Shown here: positions 13,681-14,015 of the stretch, piece by piece
How the letters are laid out: every line of letters begins with the position of its first letter
How positions within the stretch are numbered: the first letter of the stretch is position 1
DNA from: Bacillota bacterium
GTDB taxonomy: Bacteria > Bacillota > Clostridia > Christensenellales > UMGS416
Assembly (NCBI GenBank): GCA_023428265.1
Contig: JAEYYW010000076.1
Span: 1-14,015 of the forward strand
Direction: 5' to 3'
DNA length: 14,015 nt
Notes under the pieces: generated by a model
Told to the model about the DNA's origin: nothing
Seen by the model: only the letters and a program-made list of their open reading frames with translations
The model's database searches: none
Program-made: the position numbers and the translations under genes

Positions 13681-13884
13681 ATGAAGACCATTCAGAACCG
13701 TTTCTTATCCAAGGCTGCGTGGACGGCGGCCATCGCGCTCATCCTGCTGGTGGGCGACACATTCAGGTTGTGGGACGGCATTGGCATTACCGGCGATGCG
13801 GCTCAGGCCATTTTGAACGGTGTGCTGGCGTTGGTAGCGGCTTTTGGCATCTTCAACGACCCGACCAACCAGTCCGGCTTCTGA
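13681..13884 (+). CDS. Phage holin, phi-LC3-like family
   Basis: This 67-residue protein has two hydrophobic segments (residues about 12-30, AAWTAAIALILLVGDTF, and about 40-57, AQAILNGVLALVAAFGIF) separated by a short polar turn (DGIGITGD). It ends FNDPTNQSGF, matching the conserved D-P-T-x-x-G tail of the phi-LC3 holin family. Members form membrane holes at a set time so that the endolysin reaches peptidoglycan. Length is slightly short for the family, whose members often extend beyond DPTT.G with a short charged tail. The start is ATG 13681, served by AAGGAGGAG at 13665-13673 within the preceding gene. The endolysin gene begins 10 bp downstream. Confidence 0.8.
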   Translation: MKTIQNRFLSKAAWTAAIALILLVGDTFRLWDGIGITGDAAQAILNGVLALVAAFGIFNDPTNQSGF

Positions 13885-13894
13885 GGAGGGCAAA

Positions 13895-14015
13895 ATGGCA
13901 ATCAAACCGATCAAGGCATCCCTTTATGTCGCCAGGGCCAAGGCCCGTGTGGGCGAGGGATACGTTTATGGCGCGACGGGACAGAAGTGCTCTCTTACAC
14001 TGCTCAGGTCAAAGC
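13895..14015 (+). CDS. Endolysin, probable NlpC/P60-type, N-terminal 40 residues only
   Basis: ATG 13895 follows AGGAGG (13884-13889, overlapping the holin stop) by 5 nt; the frame stays open to the window end. The visible residues include SLYVARAKARVGEGYVYGATGQ, the opening helix and G-x-x-Y-V-(Y/W)-G strand that leads into the catalytic domain of NlpC/P60-type cell wall hydrolases, followed by QKCSLTLLRSK. The usual catalytic D-C-S-G motif would lie downstream and is not visible. Position immediately after a holin supports an endolysin that cuts peptide bonds in host peptidoglycan. An alternative is another CHAP-like or cell wall peptidase with similar N-terminus. Confidence 0.6.
   Translation, partial: MAIKPIKASLYVARAKARVGEGYVYGATGQKCSLTLLRSK

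Overview
The window reads as the right-hand part of the late gene block of a prophage or phage of a Gram-positive bacterium, most likely a fairly GC-rich member of the Clostridia (Bacillota), such as a gut Oscillospiraceae-type host. The reasons are strong AGGAGG ribosome binding sites at almost every gene, all genes on one strand, an N4-gp56-type major capsid protein, a phi-LC3-like holin, and dense intergenic palindromes of a kind I associate with such genomes. The host assignment is an inference.

Layout: (1) 1-1796 looks like accessory cargo: two tandem paralogous genes with CxxC zinc-ribbon-like motifs (the first cut by the window edge), then a lipoprotein gene with its own near-consensus sigma-A promoter. 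(2) 1797-2253 is non-coding, with a palindromic repeat, a long hairpin and a second promoter candidate. (3) 2254-5987 is the head module: a putative scaffolding protein, the N4-gp56 major capsid protein with an apparent extra domain, a 106-residue protein, and a 200-residue putative head-tail adaptor. Two intergenic stretches here (3136-3362 and 4578-5019) are packed with inverted repeats and G-rich tracts. (4) 6000-13294 holds three large tail genes: a 1013-residue putative nozzle/stabilisation protein interrupted by six roughly 90-residue repeats, a 537-residue fiber built from a decapeptide-like repeat, and an 876-residue distal tail or receptor-binding candidate. (5) 13344-14015 is a lysis cassette: a small membrane/coiled-coil protein, a holin, and the first 40 residues of a likely NlpC/P60-type endolysin.

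How the parts work together: scaffold and capsid protein build the head, the 200-residue protein and the 1013-residue protein probably close the portal and form a short tail, the fibers bind the host surface, and the last three genes lyse the cell. No tape measure, tail tube, sheath or baseplate gene lies between capsid and lysis genes, so a short-tailed (podovirus-like) virion is the simplest reading. Portal and terminase genes are not in view and are presumably upstream.

The least ordinary features are: the repeat insertion in the nozzle candidate; a young 105-bp duplication in the fiber gene next to an old duplication kept intact at protein level; host-type palindromic repeats, with one compensatory base pair change, inside a phage late operon; and a separately promoted lipoprotein cargo gene. 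I see no CRISPR array, tRNA, rRNA, integrase, transposase or obvious attachment site.
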